From Spirochaetia bacterium UBA5763 (GTDB lineage: Bacteria; Spirochaetota; UBA4802; UBA5550), in the NCBI GenBank assembly GCA_002418835.1, contig DIEX01000018.1, positions 128,103-192,102 on the forward strand: a stretch of DNA of 64,000 bases. The letters run 5' to 3'. Shown in pieces: positions 1 through 7,287 of the stretch. A model generated the notes under the pieces. It saw nothing but the letters and a program-made list of their open reading frames with translations. It was not told where the DNA came from and did no database searches. How positions within the stretch are numbered: the stretch's first letter is position 1; the number at the start of each line of letters is the position of its first letter. A program made the position numbers and the translations under genes.

Positions 1-169
1 GTGGATATTCTTCCGGCAGCCCTTCCCCTGCACATATAACAGAGAACTCTTCACCTGTATCTGTTATGCTGTAGAATCGTGTGCGGTCAACCCATTCAGG
101 AATTTCAGACCCTGAAGGGAGTTTTACTATGGTATAATCACCCGGCAGAATGGTTATAGGGAGTTTCAT
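1..169 (-). CDS. ACT-domain protein, N-terminal part (gene runs off the left edge)
   Basis: The reverse strand reads an open frame from an ATG at 169 to the edge of the window, beginning MKLPITILPGDYTIVKLP and continuing with a PEWV stretch and FSVICAGEG. This is the N-terminal pattern of small ACT-domain amino-acid-sensing proteins (COG3603 type), which bind amino acids and usually have no catalytic domain. Only about 56 residues are present, so ligand and full length cannot be judged. The ribosome binding site is weak (GAGCGTG). The gene is divergent from the MBL-fold gene, so the roughly 160 bp between them must hold both promoters. The family call rests on recalled sequence similarity. 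Confidence 0.7.
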   Translation of the reverse strand, partial: MKLPITILPGDYTIVKLPSGSEIPEWVDRTRFYSITDTGEEFSVICAGEGLPEEYP

Positions 170-327
170 TTTTTCACGCTCTATATTTTGATGCTGCCAT
201 TACAAAGTATGTATTTTTATTTTTCTACTCTTTTACTCTTTGGGGATAATAATAAATACCGTTATATAAGCCTTCAATTTTCTTGACAGATGAATTGGCG
301 GATATAGTTTTTATCCGGAGGCACAGT

Positions 328-1137
328 ATGAGTTATGATAAAAGAGTGATCAAACTTCAGGAGAACATTTATGCGGTGCGCGGCATATGGCTTAACGGCT
401 TCTCCTTTTTCAATACCTATTCATATATCCTCTGCTCTGAAAAAAATAATGAAATATTGCTGATAGATACATGCGGCCCCGGCAGCGGGAGTATGATTAA
501 TCATGCTGTTGAGGTAATGGGGCGTTCCATGACAGATATAACAGGGATTGCCCTGACTCACTGGCATAAAGATCACACCGGGAGCCTTGCAGAAGTTGTT
601 TCTATGGCAGGTACTCCGGATAAACCTGTTAAAATCTTCATCCATAAAGAGGATGCTCCGATTCTGTTATCACAGAAGATTAAGCTCCTGACAATGCACC
701 CTTCGCTCAGGATGAAGATGCCCCACGGCCCGGGTAAACTCCCGCGAAAGGGATTATTCAGTCTTGTAGAGCTTGCTCCAGAAAGCGGAGAGAATCCTCT
801 TGATGCTTATGATGTTGAATTTATTCACACACCGGGTCATACGCCGGGTCATACATCCTATTTATACAGGAGGAGCATGTCGCTTTTCTCCGGCTGCGGG
901 CTTTCTCTGTTCGGGAGAAATACTGTTGGGGTTGTACCGGTATTTTATAACAGGGATAAACAGGTTGAATCAGCGAAGAAACTTGCAGATATGGAATTCA
1001 GCTATCTATATCCGGCCCATCTTAATGTCAGGAGAGATGAAATAAAAAGAGAAAACCGTGTGCCTTTTAAAGGAAAAATTAAGAGTATCGACCGCATAAC
1101 AGGGACACTGCCGGTATTCCGGTACCCGAAGAGTTAA
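328..1137 (+). CDS. MBL-fold metallo-hydrolase
   Basis: A 269-residue metallo-beta-lactamase-fold hydrolase. The metal motif HxHxDH is seen at residues 78-83 (THWHKDHTG), and a second metal histidine lies in HTPGHTPGHTSYL. A late histidine in YLYPAHLN fits the C-terminal metal ligand. The ATG at 328 is preferred over an in-frame TTG at 283 because GGAG ends eight bases upstream of it. The family covers glyoxalase II-like thioesterases, lactonases and related enzymes, and the substrate cannot be told from sequence. No signal peptide is seen, so it is probably cytoplasmic. It converges on mntP and their stop codons overlap by three bases, so no terminator separates them. Confidence 0.85.
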   Translation: MSYDKRVIKLQENIYAVRGIWLNGFSFFNTYSYILCSEKNNEILLIDTCGPGSGSMINHAVEVMGRSMTDITGIALTHWHKDHTGSLAEVVSMAGTPDKPVKIFIHKEDAPILLSQKIKLLTMHPSLRMKMPHGPGKLPRKGLFSLVELAPESGENPLDAYDVEFIHTPGHTPGHTSYLYRRSMSLFSGCGLSLFGRNTVGVVPVFYNRDKQVESAKKLADMEFSYLYPAHLNVRRDEIKRENRVPFKGKIKSIDRITGTLPVFRYPKS

Positions 1138-1706
1138 AAGATATGCTCCGATAAAATTTTAATTCCAATAATAAGAAGAATAATTCCACCTGCAATCTCG
1201 ATCCTCTTCCCGAAGAGATCCTTCAGTCTGCACCCCATTCTCACCCCTGCAAAGCTGAAGGCGAATGTCGTGAGCCCTATAACCGCTGAAGGATAGAATA
1301 TCTCTACACCCAGAAGCGAAAGAGAAAGCCCCACTGCAAGTGCATCTATGCTTGTTGCCACTGCAAGGATAAAAAGCTTTCTGTAATCCATGACAAAATC
1401 TTCCGCAGTACAGGAATTTTCATCATCCTTCATACCCTTAATTCCTTCAACTATCATCTTTGCTCCAACATATGTAAGCAGAGTAAAGGCAATCCAGTGA
1501 TCATAGCTTTTGATGTAATCCGCAAAGAATGTCCCGCCGTACCAGCCAAGCAAAGGCATGAAAGCCTGGAATCCGCCGAATGCCAAAGCGATCATGGAAG
1601 TGTGCTTCAACGGAACTTTTGATGCGGAGCATCCGTAAGAAATTGAGACAGCGAATGCGTCCATAGAGAGGCCCACTGCTATACCGAGAATTATAATAAG
1701 TGACAT
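1134..1706 (-). CDS. mntP: MntP-type manganese efflux pump
   Basis: A 190-residue, six-helix membrane protein of the MntP (YebN) family, which exports Mn2+ from the cytoplasm. The family's two related halves are visible, each with an aspartate-containing helix (GLSMDAFAVSISYG near the start, ATSIDALAVGLSLS in the middle). Length matches the usual 185-190 residues. It lies 18 bp downstream of the UDP-sugar pyrophosphorylase gene on the same strand and may be co-transcribed with it. No room exists between the two genes for the Mn-sensing yybP-ykoY riboswitch that often precedes mntP. Confidence 0.88.
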   Translation of the reverse strand: MSLIIILGIAVGLSMDAFAVSISYGCSASKVPLKHTSMIALAFGGFQAFMPLLGWYGGTFFADYIKSYDHWIAFTLLTYVGAKMIVEGIKGMKDDENSCTAEDFVMDYRKLFILAVATSIDALAVGLSLSLLGVEIFYPSAVIGLTTFAFSFAGVRMGCRLKDLFGKRIEIAGGIILLIIGIKILSEHIF

Positions 1707-1724
1707 CGAAGCTCCGGAAAATAT

Positions 1725-3098
1725 TTATTTCAGGAGAACCATCTCTTTATCAGGGATAATTGTCCCTTCCGGGATATCCTTTTCTGATAAAGCGAAGAGC
1801 GGCGATAGTTCAATGGCTTTTACGCAGTCCGGAATTTTTACACCCCGTTCAGTGAGCCACTTGCGATAGAGTGAGTTCATCAGCCCCTGAGCTGTCTGAA
1901 GAGAATCAGCACCTGATGCATTTTTAACAGGGGCGAACTCCTCCTCTCTCCTTGTCTCCAGAATTATATTTTTTCCAGCAATGGGGAGCGCGTCAAACAC
2001 AAATTTTTCGAATTTGAAGCCTGTGATCTCGCTCTGCCCGCCGTCAACAAAGGCGCTGATCTTTTTTTTCGCCACATGAAACGGCAGGTTAACTGAACCT
2101 GAACCTGTGACCGATGCAATAAAATTTATACTGAAAAGGTGAATCGCAGGGTTGGCGGCAGAATAGAGTATCCCTCCGTTTTCATTTTTCGCGAAGATCT
2201 TCTCCTCAGGCATGTCGGAGTATTCAACTATCCCCAGTTTTCCCCCTTCAAACTCAACAAAGATCCCTGTCTTCTCCTCGTGATACGCTTTCATCAGAGC
2301 TTTGCTCGAAATTTCAGCTCTCTCCATCACATGGAACCCGATAAACAGAGGATCAATAATCTTCACCAGCGGGTTGTCCACCTGAAAGTATGAGAGAGTT
2401 TCGATCCCCTGTTCCTGAAGAAGTTTGAGAGCCCCGGATGTGCGTAGAGCAGTGAGGCTACCGCCGTGCCCGTCAGGATTCATGAATAGAGTATTTTTAT
2501 CTGAGAGTATAAGCCTCCCCTCAAGATCAAGCGACGGGATCATGTTCTGCGGAAATATATGAACATTCTCCGGCGAGAGCCCGAAGAAGTGCTCATCCCG
2601 GAAGAAGGCCTCTGTCTCCTCATGGTTGTCCCTTGAAGTCATGATTAGAAATGGTATCTTCACTCCATATTTTTTTTCGGAGGCGCGGATCTTCTCCGCA
2701 TGAAAGTGGAAGAGCGTTTTACCTGAAACAGGCCCTACGGGGAATTTTCCCTTTGGCCCGTCAAACCCGAGTCTTGAACCCTGACCGCCGGCAACAAGAA
2801 ATGCGGCAACTTTCCCCTTCCTGATATGGGCTTCACCGGCAGATTCCGCAGCTCTGAACACGTCATCATAACCCCCAGTGGGGAGTTTAATATATGGTGC
2901 AGGAAAAAACTCTTCCGGGGCGCTGTCGCTGTTCTGTTTATATATAGTATCAAGGAGTTCAAAATCTATACCTGAAAGTTCATCGAGGAGTGCTTTCCTT
3001 TCGCTTTCAATCAGTGAGTCCCAGTATTTGAAAACATGTTCCTGTTTGTGAGAGTAGACTCTCTTAATTACTTCATCATATCCGCTTAATGAAATCAT
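1725..3098 (-). CDS. UDPGP-family UTP-sugar-1-phosphate uridylyltransferase
   Basis: A 457-residue nucleotidyltransferase of the UDPGP type 1 family (UDP-GlcNAc or UDP-glucose pyrophosphorylase), which makes a UDP-sugar from UTP and a sugar 1-phosphate for envelope or glycan synthesis. The UTP-binding signature LVAGGQGSRLGFDGPKG lies at about residues 101-117. The ATG at 3098 is chosen because AAGGGG precedes it at good spacing; an upstream in-frame start would add 28 unrelated residues. Which sugar it uses is not evident. First gene of a minus-strand pair with mntP. Confidence 0.85.
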   Translation of the reverse strand: MISLSGYDEVIKRVYSHKQEHVFKYWDSLIESERKALLDELSGIDFELLDTIYKQNSDSAPEEFFPAPYIKLPTGGYDDVFRAAESAGEAHIRKGKVAAFLVAGGQGSRLGFDGPKGKFPVGPVSGKTLFHFHAEKIRASEKKYGVKIPFLIMTSRDNHEETEAFFRDEHFFGLSPENVHIFPQNMIPSLDLEGRLILSDKNTLFMNPDGHGGSLTALRTSGALKLLQEQGIETLSYFQVDNPLVKIIDPLFIGFHVMERAEISSKALMKAYHEEKTGIFVEFEGGKLGIVEYSDMPEEKIFAKNENGGILYSAANPAIHLFSINFIASVTGSGSVNLPFHVAKKKISAFVDGGQSEITGFKFEKFVFDALPIAGKNIILETRREEEFAPVKNASGADSLQTAQGLMNSLYRKWLTERGVKIPDCVKAIELSPLFALSEKDIPEGTIIPDKEMVLLK

Positions 3099-3126
3099 AC
3101 AGTCACCCCTTAAAAATTTTAATCTG

Positions 3127-3154
3127 ATAATAATGTATATAGATTTTCTGTCAT
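3127..3154 (-). promoter_or_regulatory. Candidate sigma70-type promoter for the UDPGP gene
   Basis: On the minus strand ATGACA (3149-3154) and TATTAT (3127-3132) are separated by 16 bases, about 30 bases before the start codon. Position and spacing are reasonable. The -35 is imperfect and the region is AT-rich, so chance is possible. Confidence 0.35.
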
Positions 3155-3431
3155 ACCGGTTTATAGAATATAATACCGGCATCTCATAGCATAAGTACAG
3201 GCATTCAATATATGAGACCCCGGTATTTGCCGGGCTTTATCAAAACAAACAATTTTTTCCGGTCTGCTAATTGTTTTTCATACAAAACAACTATAAATGC
3301 AAAACCGGGGTGACAGTGAAAGACTTAAGTTTATAACAACCGGTATTAACAAATTTATAATAAAAGAGTTGTCCTGTAAAGGGGATTCTGTTTTTTATTT
3401 TATCATTGAAACATTTTTTCAGGAGCCCGTT
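3155..3431. other. Divergent intergenic region between the UDPGP gene and argB
   Basis: AT-rich DNA without a convincing gene. It contains a short GC hairpin (CCCGG at 3219-3223 with CCGGG at 3230-3234) and a longer AT-rich stem (AAACAATT paired with AATTGTTT about 14 bases later). Either could be a weak terminator or leader structure. The argB frame stays open to 3297, but the strong ribosome binding site argues for the start at 3432. Confidence 0.4.
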
Positions 3432-4292
3432 ATGCAGAAATCGATCGAAAAAGTAAATACACTGATAGAATCTCTCCCGTATATAAGAGAGTTCAGCGGG
3501 AAAACCGTGGTTGTTAAATTCGGCGGGCATGCCATGACAGATGATGCACTTGCGCTCTCTTTCGCGAGGGATATGGCTCTCCTTAAACTGGTTGGAATAA
3601 ATCCCGTTGTTGTTCACGGGGGAGGCCCTCAGATAGGGTCGCTGCTTGAAAAGCTCGGTATTAAAAGTGAATTCGTTGACGGGCTCCGGGTTACTGACGC
3701 AAGCACAATGGAGATTGTGGAGATGGTTCTTGTGGGGAATGTCAACAAGGAGATTGTGAACAACATACATCTTGCAGGGGGGAAAGCCGTTGGTATTTCA
3801 GGAAAGGATGCCGGACTTATTAAGGCGCGCAAACTTTATCATGACGATAAAGGTGAAAAAAAGGATATAGGCCTTGTGGGTACAGTGGAGAAGGTTAATC
3901 CTGATATAATCTCTCTCCTTGAAAAAGATAAGTTCATCCCTGTAATCGCCCCAATCGGCGCTGACAGTGAAGGTAATACTTACAATATAAATGCTGATAC
4001 TGCTGCTGGTAAAATTGCCGAAGCTCTTCAGGCCGAAAAGCTTATACTCCTTACGGATATCGCGGGGGTTATGATAGGTGGAAACCTTGCGTCAACACTG
4101 ACATCAGAAGAAACTAAAAAGCATATCACAAGCGGAGAGATTAAGGGGGGGATGATCCCCAAGGTTAACTGCTGCATTGAAGCTCTTGATGGAGGGGTAA
4201 AAAAAGCCCACATTATCGACGGAAGAGTTGAGCACGCTGTACTCCTCGAAATATTCACTGACGGAGGGGTTGGAACCCAGTTCGTGAAGTAG
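3432..4292 (+). CDS. argB: Acetylglutamate kinase
   Basis: A 286-residue amino-acid kinase that phosphorylates N-acetyl-L-glutamate, the second step of arginine biosynthesis, in the cytoplasm. Motifs are intact: VVVKFGGHAM near residue 30 (phosphate-binding Lys), VVHGGGPQI near residue 64, and the ATP-binding NADTAAGKIAEAL and LLTDIAGVM stretches toward the C-terminus. Length is normal. The ATG follows AGGAG with six bases between. No other arginine gene is adjacent, so it is an isolated member of the pathway here. Confidence 0.95.
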   Translation: MQKSIEKVNTLIESLPYIREFSGKTVVVKFGGHAMTDDALALSFARDMALLKLVGINPVVVHGGGPQIGSLLEKLGIKSEFVDGLRVTDASTMEIVEMVLVGNVNKEIVNNIHLAGGKAVGISGKDAGLIKARKLYHDDKGEKKDIGLVGTVEKVNPDIISLLEKDKFIPVIAPIGADSEGNTYNINADTAAGKIAEALQAEKLILLTDIAGVMIGGNLASTLTSEETKKHITSGEIKGGMIPKVNCCIEALDGGVKKAHIIDGRVEHAVLLEIFTDGGVGTQFVK

Positions 4293-4337
4293 ATAAAAAT
4301 ACGTGCCAGATTTTTTAAAAAACCTGATTTTTTTTAT

Positions 4338-4365
4338 TTGACAATAAACTGAATATAAATAGATT
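4338..4365 (+). promoter_or_regulatory. Promoter of the tRNA-Ser gene block
   Basis: TTGACA (4338-4343), 16 bases, then TAGATT (4360-4365). The implied start, about 4372, falls at the first base of tRNA-Ser(UGA), as expected for a stable-RNA promoter with almost no leader. Confidence 0.6.
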
Positions 4366-4372
4366 TGCTCCC

Positions 4373-4456
4373 GGAGAGTTGTCCGAGTGGTCGATGGAGG
4401 CGGTCTTGAAAACCGTTGGGTTAACAGCCCCAGGGGTTCGAATCCCTTACTCTCCG
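4373..4456 (+). tRNA. tRNA-Ser (anticodon UGA)
   Basis: Class II tRNA with a long variable arm. Acceptor strands GGAGAGT and ACTCTCC pair over seven bases, the T arm contains GGTTCGAATC, and the anticodon loop CTTGAAA has anticodon TGA at 4407-4409. CCA is not encoded after discriminator G at 4456. Confidence 0.95.
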
Positions 4457-4483
4457 AATTTTTTTTAAGAATCACCGTAAAGA

Positions 4484-4569
4484 GGAGAGGTGCCCGAGTG
4501 GCCGAAGGGGGTTGCCTGCTAAGCAATTGCATCGTTTAGGTGCCGGGGGTTCGAATCCCCCCTTCTCCG
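4484..4569 (+). tRNA. tRNA-Ser (anticodon GCU)
   Basis: Class II tRNA 27 bp after the first serine tRNA. The acceptor stem is GGAGAGG with CTTCTCC (one G-T pair), the T arm contains GGTTCGAATC, and the anticodon loop CTGCTAA has anticodon GCT at 4518-4520. CCA is not encoded. The two serine tRNAs probably share the promoter at 4338-4365. Confidence 0.95.
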
Positions 4570-4584
4570 AATCGAGTAACCTAT

Positions 4585-5058
4585 ATGACCCTGAACCTGA
4601 AAAATATCAAAAACACCGCTTCTGAAAGCATCAAAAAAATCAAAAATATCAGGCGTGAAGATCTTACAAAAGAAAACATTGTAAATTATTCTAAAAATAT
4701 TTATAATGTTTACATCAGGCCTTTTGATATAATGAAGCTTTCCTATGTACCATTTATAGGCTGGCTTATTCCAATGTATCTGAATAAGGATGAGTTTCAG
4801 AAGTATCACGCAAAACAGGGATTTGTCCTTGCGGTTTATTTTGCATTTGCATGCATTTTTCTCTACTGCTTCAAGGTTTTTGTGCCGGAGAGAGCTGATA
4901 TTGTGCAGTTTATGGTTGTAGTGTTTATATACATTCACCATGCGGTATATTTCACACTCTGCTATCTTGGAACAAAGATGATAATCAGTGGTGAAAAAGG
5001 GGAATTTCCGTACATAAATCAGTACATAACAAAGTTTACAGAAAAAATAGAAATATAA
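4585..5058 (+). CDS. Small membrane protein of the DUF4870/Tic20-like type
   Basis: A 157-residue protein with a charged, lysine-rich N-terminal third and about three hydrophobic helices. The first contains the pattern YVPFIGWLIPMYLNKDEF followed by KYHAKQGFVLAVYF. That aromatic-Pro-Ile-Gly then His-Ala-Lys-Gln arrangement is typical of DUF4870/Tic20-like proteins, whose function is unknown. Earlier in-frame starts would lie inside tRNA-Ser(GCU), so the ATG 15 bp after that tRNA is used, although it has no clear Shine-Dalgarno sequence. It ends one base before tRNA-Arg, so it must be part of the same transcript. Confidence 0.7.
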   Translation: MTLNLKNIKNTASESIKKIKNIRREDLTKENIVNYSKNIYNVYIRPFDIMKLSYVPFIGWLIPMYLNKDEFQKYHAKQGFVLAVYFAFACIFLYCFKVFVPERADIVQFMVVVFIYIHHAVYFTLCYLGTKMIISGEKGEFPYINQYITKFTEKIEI

Positions 5059-5059
5059 T

Positions 5060-5133
5060 GCGTCTGTGGCTCAGCTGGATAGAGTAGCGGACTACGAATC
5101 CGTTGGTCGGGGGTTCGAATCCCTCCAGACGCG
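5060..5133 (+). tRNA. tRNA-Arg (anticodon ACG)
   Basis: A 74-base class I tRNA. Acceptor strands GCGTCTG and CAGACGC pair perfectly, the T arm contains GGTTCGAATC, and the anticodon loop CTACGAA has anticodon ACG at 5094-5096 (A34 presumably becomes inosine). CCA is not encoded. It begins one base after the stop codon of the preceding gene. Confidence 0.95.
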
Positions 5134-5174
5134 CATAAAAAAGCTCCTGAGAAATCAGGAGCTTTTTTATGCGC
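5131..5174 (+). terminator. 20-bp perfect hairpin terminator overlapping the tRNA-Arg 3' end
   Basis: Bases 5131-5150 and 5155-5174 form a perfect 20-bp inverted repeat around the loop GAAA, with a run of six T in the right arm. The left arm starts within the last three bases of tRNA-Arg. It ends the tRNA block and should work in either direction. Confidence 0.85.
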
Positions 5175-5326
5175 TTTAAGCAAAAGTATCGTTTTTTTGA
5201 ATAAAAAACTCTATATTTTGAATATTTTCTTGCAAAATTACACTTTAATTTTTAAATTAAGCCCAGTCATGCTTTTTAGTTCAGTACTTTTGCCTTAATC
5301 TTAAATGGCCCGGCTGCTGTTTGACA

Positions 5327-5336
5327 GGGTCAGAGC
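5327..5336. repeat. Lone copy of the GGGTCAGAGC motif
   Basis: GGGTCAGAGC lies in the gap before the ankyrin gene. It matches the motif that is common between genes from 40.9 to 50.5 kb. It is the only intergenic copy noticed outside that island. Confidence 0.5.
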
Positions 5337-5378
5337 AGTTTTGCATAAAACTGATTTTATCATAGAGCGGATTATATC

Positions 5379-6179
5379 ATGTCAGAAAAAGTTATAAAAC
5401 TTTGTGAAGAGTGTTCAAAGGGTAATCTGGAAAATATAAAAAAAATGGTGAAAGGCACACTGTTTACTAAAGGCGTACCTATTAATGCTGTATCAAATGT
5501 CAAGATCAGCATGCTGAGCGGCATGACTCCTCTTATGTGTGCTGCTATGTTTGGAAGATTATATGTTGCAGAGTATCTTATTTCCGAAGGTGCTGATGTA
5601 AATGCACGGAGCCTGGGAAGTGAAAACACAGCATTAATTTATGCCGCCTCCAATAATAATGCGGAGATTGTTAAACTTCTGCTTAAAAATAACGCGGATA
5701 AAACCCTGAAAAACAGAGACGGCCTCATTGCTCTTGGTCACGCGGAAAAACATAAATATTCTTCTATAATTGAACTACTCAAAGATATGCCCCGCTCTGA
5801 CAAATATAGTTTTGCTGAAGCTGTATCAATGCTGGATACAGCTTCTCTATCTGATTCTGAAGGACCAGTAAAATCTGAGGAAACCGGAATGCCGGTTAAA
5901 ACAGATGTTATTCAGATACCGGAGCAGCAGCTGATAACCCTGCGTCTTCTTCTGGGGGGAGCCAGGGCATGGGGATCTCTCAATGGAAAACCGCTGGGTA
6001 AAGAATATCCGCAGTATAATAAGGTCCGTGAAATAGGGAGGAAAACCCTGAATAATATTGGAGGTGAAGGGATAAATATAATAATGGAAAAGATAAGATC
6101 TGACGGCTCTGATCTTTACGGATACCTTGATCTTATGTGGGAGAATCTGCAGCGTGATGATTTTACCGAAAAACTCTAA
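5379..6179 (+). CDS. Ankyrin-repeat protein
   Basis: A 266-residue protein with about three ankyrin repeats at residues 45-140: GMTPLMCAAMFGRLYVAEYL, then NTALIYAASNNNAEIVKLLL, then a weaker repeat containing GLIALGHAEKHKYSSIIELL. The C-terminal 110 residues match nothing I recognise. No signal peptide or membrane helix is visible, so it is probably a cytoplasmic protein-protein interaction module with an unknown partner. The ATG at 5379 has only a weak ribosome binding site. The next gene encodes a STAS-domain protein 132 bp further on. Confidence 0.75.
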   Translation: MSEKVIKLCEECSKGNLENIKKMVKGTLFTKGVPINAVSNVKISMLSGMTPLMCAAMFGRLYVAEYLISEGADVNARSLGSENTALIYAASNNNAEIVKLLLKNNADKTLKNRDGLIALGHAEKHKYSSIIELLKDMPRSDKYSFAEAVSMLDTASLSDSEGPVKSEETGMPVKTDVIQIPEQQLITLRLLLGGARAWGSLNGKPLGKEYPQYNKVREIGRKTLNNIGGEGINIIMEKIRSDGSDLYGYLDLMWENLQRDDFTEKL

Positions 6180-6311
6180 AATAGAATTTTTTTAAATTTT
6201 TAATCCTTTTGTGTTGTTTTTTCCATTTTTTCGTTGCTATTTAATATTAGAGTTTTAGATGTAAAAAATCCCTGATATTATGTCACGGTATATTAAAAGA
6301 GAACAACCGGT

Positions 6312-6653
6312 ATGAGTCTGGAATATAAAACAAAGGGTAATAATCTTGTAATTTATCTGAGGGAATCCCTGGATATAGCTAACTCAGCTTATGTTGAAAG
6401 GAACATCTCACAATTGATTACACAGTATAATGATCATGATATTATCCTCAATATGGACTCTGTAAAGTATATGAACAGCGCAGGACTTGGTGTTCTGATC
6501 ATCCTCACAAAAGAGCTGGAAAAGAATGAGCGTTTGCTGAAAATAACCAACCTCAATTACACTTTAAGAAAGGTTATAAACATTCTTGACGCTGAAACTC
6601 TCGTCAATATATATGATGATGAGAGAGATGCCATATCGGCATTAAATGGATGA
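6312..6653 (+). CDS. STAS-domain anti-sigma-factor antagonist
   Basis: A 113-residue single STAS domain of the SpoIIAA/RsbV type. The strand-helix region KYMNSAGLGVLIILTKEL carries the phosphorylatable serine (Ser56) in the standard NSxGLG context. Such proteins, when dephosphorylated, bind an anti-sigma kinase or related switch kinase and release its target. No partner kinase or sigma factor gene is next to it, so the target is unknown. Its stop codon overlaps the start of the following lipoprotein gene (ATGA), showing translational coupling. Confidence 0.88.
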   Translation: MSLEYKTKGNNLVIYLRESLDIANSAYVERNISQLITQYNDHDIILNMDSVKYMNSAGLGVLIILTKELEKNERLLKITNLNYTLRKVINILDAETLVNIYDDERDAISALNG

Positions 6654-6907
6654 TGCTTAAAAAAATAATATTTATCATAGTACCTTTTATACTGCTCTCC
6701 TGCTCCGGGAGAGATGTTGCGTATACTTCCTGTGAAGAGAGGTGCGAATACGTGCGCCTGGATTGTGTTGAAGACTGCGGAGGGTACGACAGGGCAGGCT
6801 TTTCATTTAAAATCGGGGAGGAGGAGCCCTTCACACCGTTCTCTTGTACAAAGAGATGCGATGAAAAAGCTGAAGCCTGTAAAAGCAGATGTAAATCTGA
6901 AAAATGA
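6650..6907 (+). CDS. Small Cys-rich lipoprotein with duplicated CX3C-X6-CX3C motif
   Basis: An 85-residue lipoprotein. A hydrophobic signal (residues 4-16) runs into the lipobox LLSC with Cys18 as the predicted lipidated residue. The mature part holds the same cysteine pattern twice: C28-x3-C32-x6-C39-x3-C43 and C66-x3-C70-x6-C77-x3-C81, separated by a 22-residue linker. This suggests two disulfide-pinned helical hairpins in the envelope. I know no named family for it. It overlaps the STAS gene at its start and the DUF2784 gene at its stop by four bases each, so the chain is one operon. Confidence 0.75.
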   Translation: MMLKKIIFIIVPFILLSCSGRDVAYTSCEERCEYVRLDCVEDCGGYDRAGFSFKIGEEEPFTPFSCTKRCDEKAEACKSRCKSEK

Positions 6908-7287
6908 CCTTCATGTTTGTCTATGCAATCCTCGACCTGTTTTTTATATTATTCCATTCAGCATGGGCACTGTTTAATATAACAGGCTGGGCATTCAGGC
7001 GCACAAAGAGAGTTCATCTTGCGACAACAGGACTCACCGCTTTTTCATGGTTTGTATGCGGATACTTCTACGGATGGGGTTACTGTATCTGCACAGACTG
7101 GCACTGGCGGGTCAGGGAGATTCTCGGTAAAGAGAACAGCTCATACTCATTCATTCACTACGCAATCAGAGAGACAACCGGCCTGAATCCCGATCCATTT
7201 GCGGTAGATATTCTTGTACTTTCAGTTTTTGCCTTAACATCAGCTTTAAGTATCCTGTTTAATATAAGGGATTTTAAAAAGAGGTGA
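6904..7287 (+). CDS. DUF2784 family membrane protein
   Basis: A 127-residue membrane protein with about four hydrophobic segments. The family pattern is clear: HSAWALFNITGWAFRR near residue 20, then GLTAFSWFVCGYFYGWGYC and the conserved CTDWHW motif before a soluble loop and a last helix. DUF2784 has no known function. It starts in a four-base overlap with the Cys-rich lipoprotein gene and its stop overlaps the next start, so all four genes from 6312 to 8951 are probably co-translated. Confidence 0.85.
   Translation: MTFMFVYAILDLFFILFHSAWALFNITGWAFRRTKRVHLATTGLTAFSWFVCGYFYGWGYCICTDWHWRVREILGKENSSYSFIHYAIRETTGLNPDPFAVDILVLSVFALTSALSILFNIRDFKKR

Noticed and set aside
283..308. TTGACA and TATAGT upstream of the MBL-fold gene
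   Set aside because: Only 14 bases separate the hexamers and the start site would fall almost on the ribosome binding site.
1707..1760. Manganese riboswitch before mntP
   Set aside because: The gap to the upstream gene is 18 bp, too short for a yybP-ykoY element.
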